This document shows, one piece after another, positions 13,758 through 15,586 of a stretch of 15,586 nucleotides of DNA (within the stretch, counting starts at the first letter, position 1; each line of letters starts with the position of its first letter). The DNA comes from Clostridium sp. CAG:169. Its GTDB lineage: Bacteria > Bacillota > Clostridia > Oscillospirales > Ruminococcaceae. The notes under the pieces were generated by a model. It searched no databases, was not told where the DNA came from, and saw only the letters and a program-made list of their open reading frames with translations. Made by a program: the position numbers and the translations under genes. The DNA lies in NCBI GenBank assembly GCA_000435195.1, contig FR880138.1, positions 1-15,586 of the forward strand, in the 5' to 3' direction.

Positions 13758-14675
13758 ATGTACTTTTCTGCTCAGGAAATGCTTGCCCAGCTTGAGGGCA
13801 CCGACGAGCGCATCTGCGACCTTGTCATCAAAAATGAGATCGAGCTGTTCCAAACCTCCCGCGATGAAATCATGAAAAATCTTGAGGAACGCTATCAGAT
13901 CATGTACAACTGCGCACATGACGCCCTGGAAAAGGAAATCCGCTCGCTGAGCGGTTTGACCGGCGGCAGCGCTTTGAAAATGTGGAACTACTACAAAAAA
14001 GGAAATTCCATCTGCGACAACACCGTCATCCGCGGCGCAGCATATGCTCTGTCCTGTCTGGAGGTCAACGCTTCGATGGGTCTAATCGTTGCCGCTCCTA
14101 CCGCCGGAGCCTGCGGCATCCTGCCGGGTGCTCTGCTCACCGTCGCAGAAAAATATGATGTAGACCACCAACTGGTGCTGGATGCTCTTGCCACCGCCTC
14201 CGGCATCGGTCAGCTCATCATCAAGAAAGCCACCGTATCCGGCGCAGAGGGCGGCTGTCAGGCAGAGTGCGGAAGTGCCGCTGCCATGGCTGCGGCTGCC
14301 ATCACTGAAATGCTGGGCGGTACCCCAAGCCAGGCGTTCGACGCAGCTGCCATCGCCATCCAGAACATCATGGGTCTGGTCTGCGACCCGGTTGCCGGTC
14401 TGGTTGAAATGCCTTGTGCCAAACGAAACGCTTCCGGCGTAGCCAACGCCCTGGTCAGTGCAGACCTTGCTTTGAGCGGCATCTTCAGCGAAATCCCATT
14501 CGATGAAGTGGTCGAGGCAATGTATAAGGTCGGCAAAGCGCTGCCGTCCACCCTGCGCGAAACTGCACTCGGCGGCGTTGCCACCACCCCGACTGCCCTT
14601 GCCATGAAAGAAAAAATCTATGGCAAAGGTGACGTCGGCTGCTGTGGAGACTGTGCAAGCTGCGGCGGTTGCTAA
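13758..14675 (+). CDS. sdaAA: L-serine dehydratase, iron-sulfur dependent, alpha subunit
   Basis: This 305-residue subunit carries the active 4Fe-4S cluster. The family ligand spacing C-x41-C-x10-C is met exactly by C167, C209 and C220; PTAGACGILPG (114-124) and the GGCQAECGSAAAMA segment (165-178) are diagnostic. A cysteine-rich tail, CCGDCASCGGC (295-305), follows the core and makes the protein a little longer than the usual 290 or so residues. The tail's role is unknown. The ATG at 13758 is preceded by AAAGGAAAA. It forms an operon with sdaAB and is closed by the hairpin at 14706-14770. Confidence 0.97.
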   Translation: MYFSAQEMLAQLEGTDERICDLVIKNEIELFQTSRDEIMKNLEERYQIMYNCAHDALEKEIRSLSGLTGGSALKMWNYYKKGNSICDNTVIRGAAYALSCLEVNASMGLIVAAPTAGACGILPGALLTVAEKYDVDHQLVLDALATASGIGQLIIKKATVSGAEGGCQAECGSAAAMAAAAITEMLGGTPSQAFDAAAIAIQNIMGLVCDPVAGLVEMPCAKRNASGVANALVSADLALSGIFSEIPFDEVVEAMYKVGKALPSTLRETALGGVATTPTALAMKEKIYGKGDVGCCGDCASCGGC

Positions 14676-14705
14676 TCTCTTTTTGCAGGAAAAAAATCAA
14701 ACAGG

Positions 14706-14770
14706 AAGGCGCATCCCCTTCTGTTGTGCTAAAAACTGCACAATCCAGAAAGGCGGATGCGCCTTTTTCT
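14706..14770 (+). terminator. Long composite terminator hairpin of the sda operon
   Basis: The outer 11-bp stem AAGGCGCATCC (14706-14716) pairs perfectly with 14755-14765. Inside, TTCTG/CAGAA and TTGTGC/GCACAA extend it, giving a stem of about 60 nt, followed by TTTTTCTTTT. It is much longer than a typical intrinsic terminator. Confidence 0.85.
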
Positions 14771-14842
14771 TTTATCTTCTTCTCTTTTTCGCTAAACTTT
14801 TCCTTCCGAAATGAGCAATACTTCTAATTTTCCTCCTTTAGA

Positions 14843-14871
14843 TTGTCTTTTTTATATTTAATTGTTATAAT
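14843..14871 (+). promoter_or_regulatory. Strong promoter of the membrane protein gene
   Basis: -35 TTGTCT (14843-14848), 17-bp spacer and perfect -10 TATAAT (14866-14871) with a TGn extension. Confidence 0.75.
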
Positions 14872-14914
14872 AAAGTCATCAAGGGATTCCCCCTAAACGA
14901 AGGAGAGTTTATCA

Positions 14915-15511
14915 ATGAAGGAAAAACACCATTTTCGCCTTCCGCCGATTGGGATGCGCGTCTTTAAAACGCTGCTGTCGGTGCTGCTGGTCACCCTGAC
15001 CTACGACTACCTGCTGGGAGGACGAAATGCCTGCTTTGCCTGCATCGGAGCAGTGTACGCCATGGGCAACCATTTCCATGAAGGGTTCAAGTTTGGATTC
15101 AACCGCTTTGTGGGCACCCTGTTTGGCGGCTTGATCGTCATTCCGTTCTACTGGCTGTATTACAATCAGCCTCTGGGAATTCCCAAGGAGGTTTATCTGG
15201 TGCTGGGGTTGCTGTGCCTGATGTATCTGCACATCTTATCGGGCGCCACCACCGCCATTCAGCCGGGCGCTGTTATCTACTTTGTTGTGCTGTTCACCCA
15301 ACCGGTCACCAACTACATCCCTTACACCATTGCCCGTGTCATCGACACCGGTATCGGCGCAGCCTTCAGCCTGCTGCTCAACCTCTTCTGGCCCTCCCGT
15401 CTGGATAAGCAAAAGGGCTTTGACCTTCCACATACCATCGACCGCTGGCAGCAGAGCAATGAGCGTCCTCCGCAGGAGCAATACCCCACTCAACCGCCTG
15501 CTTCGGAATAA
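14915..15511 (+). CDS. FUSC/aromatic-acid-exporter-like membrane protein
   Basis: This is a 198-residue inner-membrane protein. About five or six hydrophobic segments lie between residues 15 and 160, including the pattern NRFVGTLFGGLIVIPF (63-78) seen in the FUSC/ArAE membrane domain. A polar tail of about 40 residues, rich in Gln, Pro and Glu, ends the protein. It matches the transmembrane half of aromatic acid exporter family proteins; the large soluble half seen in longer members is absent. The substrate is unknown and the exporter role is by family only. The ATG at 14915 has AAGGAGAG eight bases upstream. It is transcribed alone from the promoter at 14843. Confidence 0.82.
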   Translation: MKEKHHFRLPPIGMRVFKTLLSVLLVTLTYDYLLGGRNACFACIGAVYAMGNHFHEGFKFGFNRFVGTLFGGLIVIPFYWLYYNQPLGIPKEVYLVLGLLCLMYLHILSGATTAIQPGAVIYFVVLFTQPVTNYIPYTIARVIDTGIGAAFSLLLNLFWPSRLDKQKGFDLPHTIDRWQQSNERPPQEQYPTQPPASE

Positions 15512-15534
15512 TCTTTTTTTGTAAAATTAACGCT

Positions 15535-15557
15535 CGAAAATACATTTTGTATTTTCG
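15535..15557. repeat. 9-bp inverted repeat after the membrane protein gene
   Basis: CGAAAATAC (15535-15543) pairs with 15549-15557 around a 5-base loop. No T-run follows in plus, so its role as terminator is weak. The remaining bases to 15586 show no gene. Confidence 0.4.
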
Positions 15558-15586
15558 CTCTGCTCTTCCAATAAACAAAATCCTCC

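Noticed and set aside
15378..15578. A minus-strand frame with GGAGGA near its start at the window end
   Set aside because: It runs antisense into the membrane protein gene, and its product has no family features.
1..15586. CRISPR arrays, transposons, prophage or defence systems
   Set aside because: No repeated spacer-like units, transposase motifs, integrase or known defence proteins were seen. All long frames are accounted for by housekeeping or regulatory families.

Overview
The window looks like a chromosomal stretch of a low-to-medium GC Gram-positive anaerobe of the class Clostridia, possibly Oscillospirales; the family cannot be fixed from the sequence alone. Supporting signs are AGGAGG-type ribosome binding sites, several TTG starts, a two-subunit iron-sulfur serine dehydratase, a short 2x[4Fe-4S] ferredoxin, and a DarA/PstA - HolB - RicT (YaaQ-HolB-YaaT) cluster. 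I see no phage, transposase, CRISPR array, rRNA or tRNA. The content is mainly housekeeping and regulatory.

Layout. (1) 19-2235, minus strand: an OmpR-type response regulator followed by its overlapping membrane histidine kinase, closed by a strong terminator. An upstream region with GATAAA half-sites may hold its control. (2) 2497-4918, minus strand: a class A penicillin-binding protein with its own terminator and an extended -10 promoter. (3) 5219-6190, plus strand: a small membrane-anchored BofC-like protein, then a VOC/glyoxalase-fold enzyme and a terminator. (4) 6215-6540, minus strand: a 56-residue ferredoxin gene with terminator, promoter and a hairpin at the predicted mRNA 5' end. (5) 6672-8249: a GNAT acetyltransferase (minus) divergent from a MerR-family regulator (plus). 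The acetyltransferase promoter has TTGACA and TACACT separated by 19 bp, the spacing typical of MerR-activated promoters. (6) 8251-12894, minus strand: a probable operon queG - YaaO-like PLP decarboxylase - darA/pstA - holB - ricT. It resembles the Bacillus yaaO-tmk-yaaQ-yaaR-holB-yaaT cluster but lacks tmk and yaaR. (7) 12955-14770, plus strand: sdaAB-sdaAA, L-serine dehydratase, with promoter and a long terminator. (8) 14843-15511, plus strand: an FUSC/aromatic-acid-exporter-like membrane protein.

How they work together. The two-component pair and the penicillin-binding protein act at the envelope, though nothing shows that one controls the other. The acetyltransferase/MerR pair looks like a small-molecule-responsive switch. 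The 8251-12834 operon links tRNA queuosine synthesis, a PLP decarboxylase, c-di-AMP sensing, the replication clamp loader and the RicT partner of RNase Y. The sda pair converts serine to pyruvate and ammonia.

I did not find a convincing new multigene system. The best leads are the 19-bp-spacer promoter shared with the MerR gene, a perfect 14-bp inverted repeat inside the histidine kinase gene, the ferredoxin leader hairpin, and the altered darA-holB-ricT cluster.
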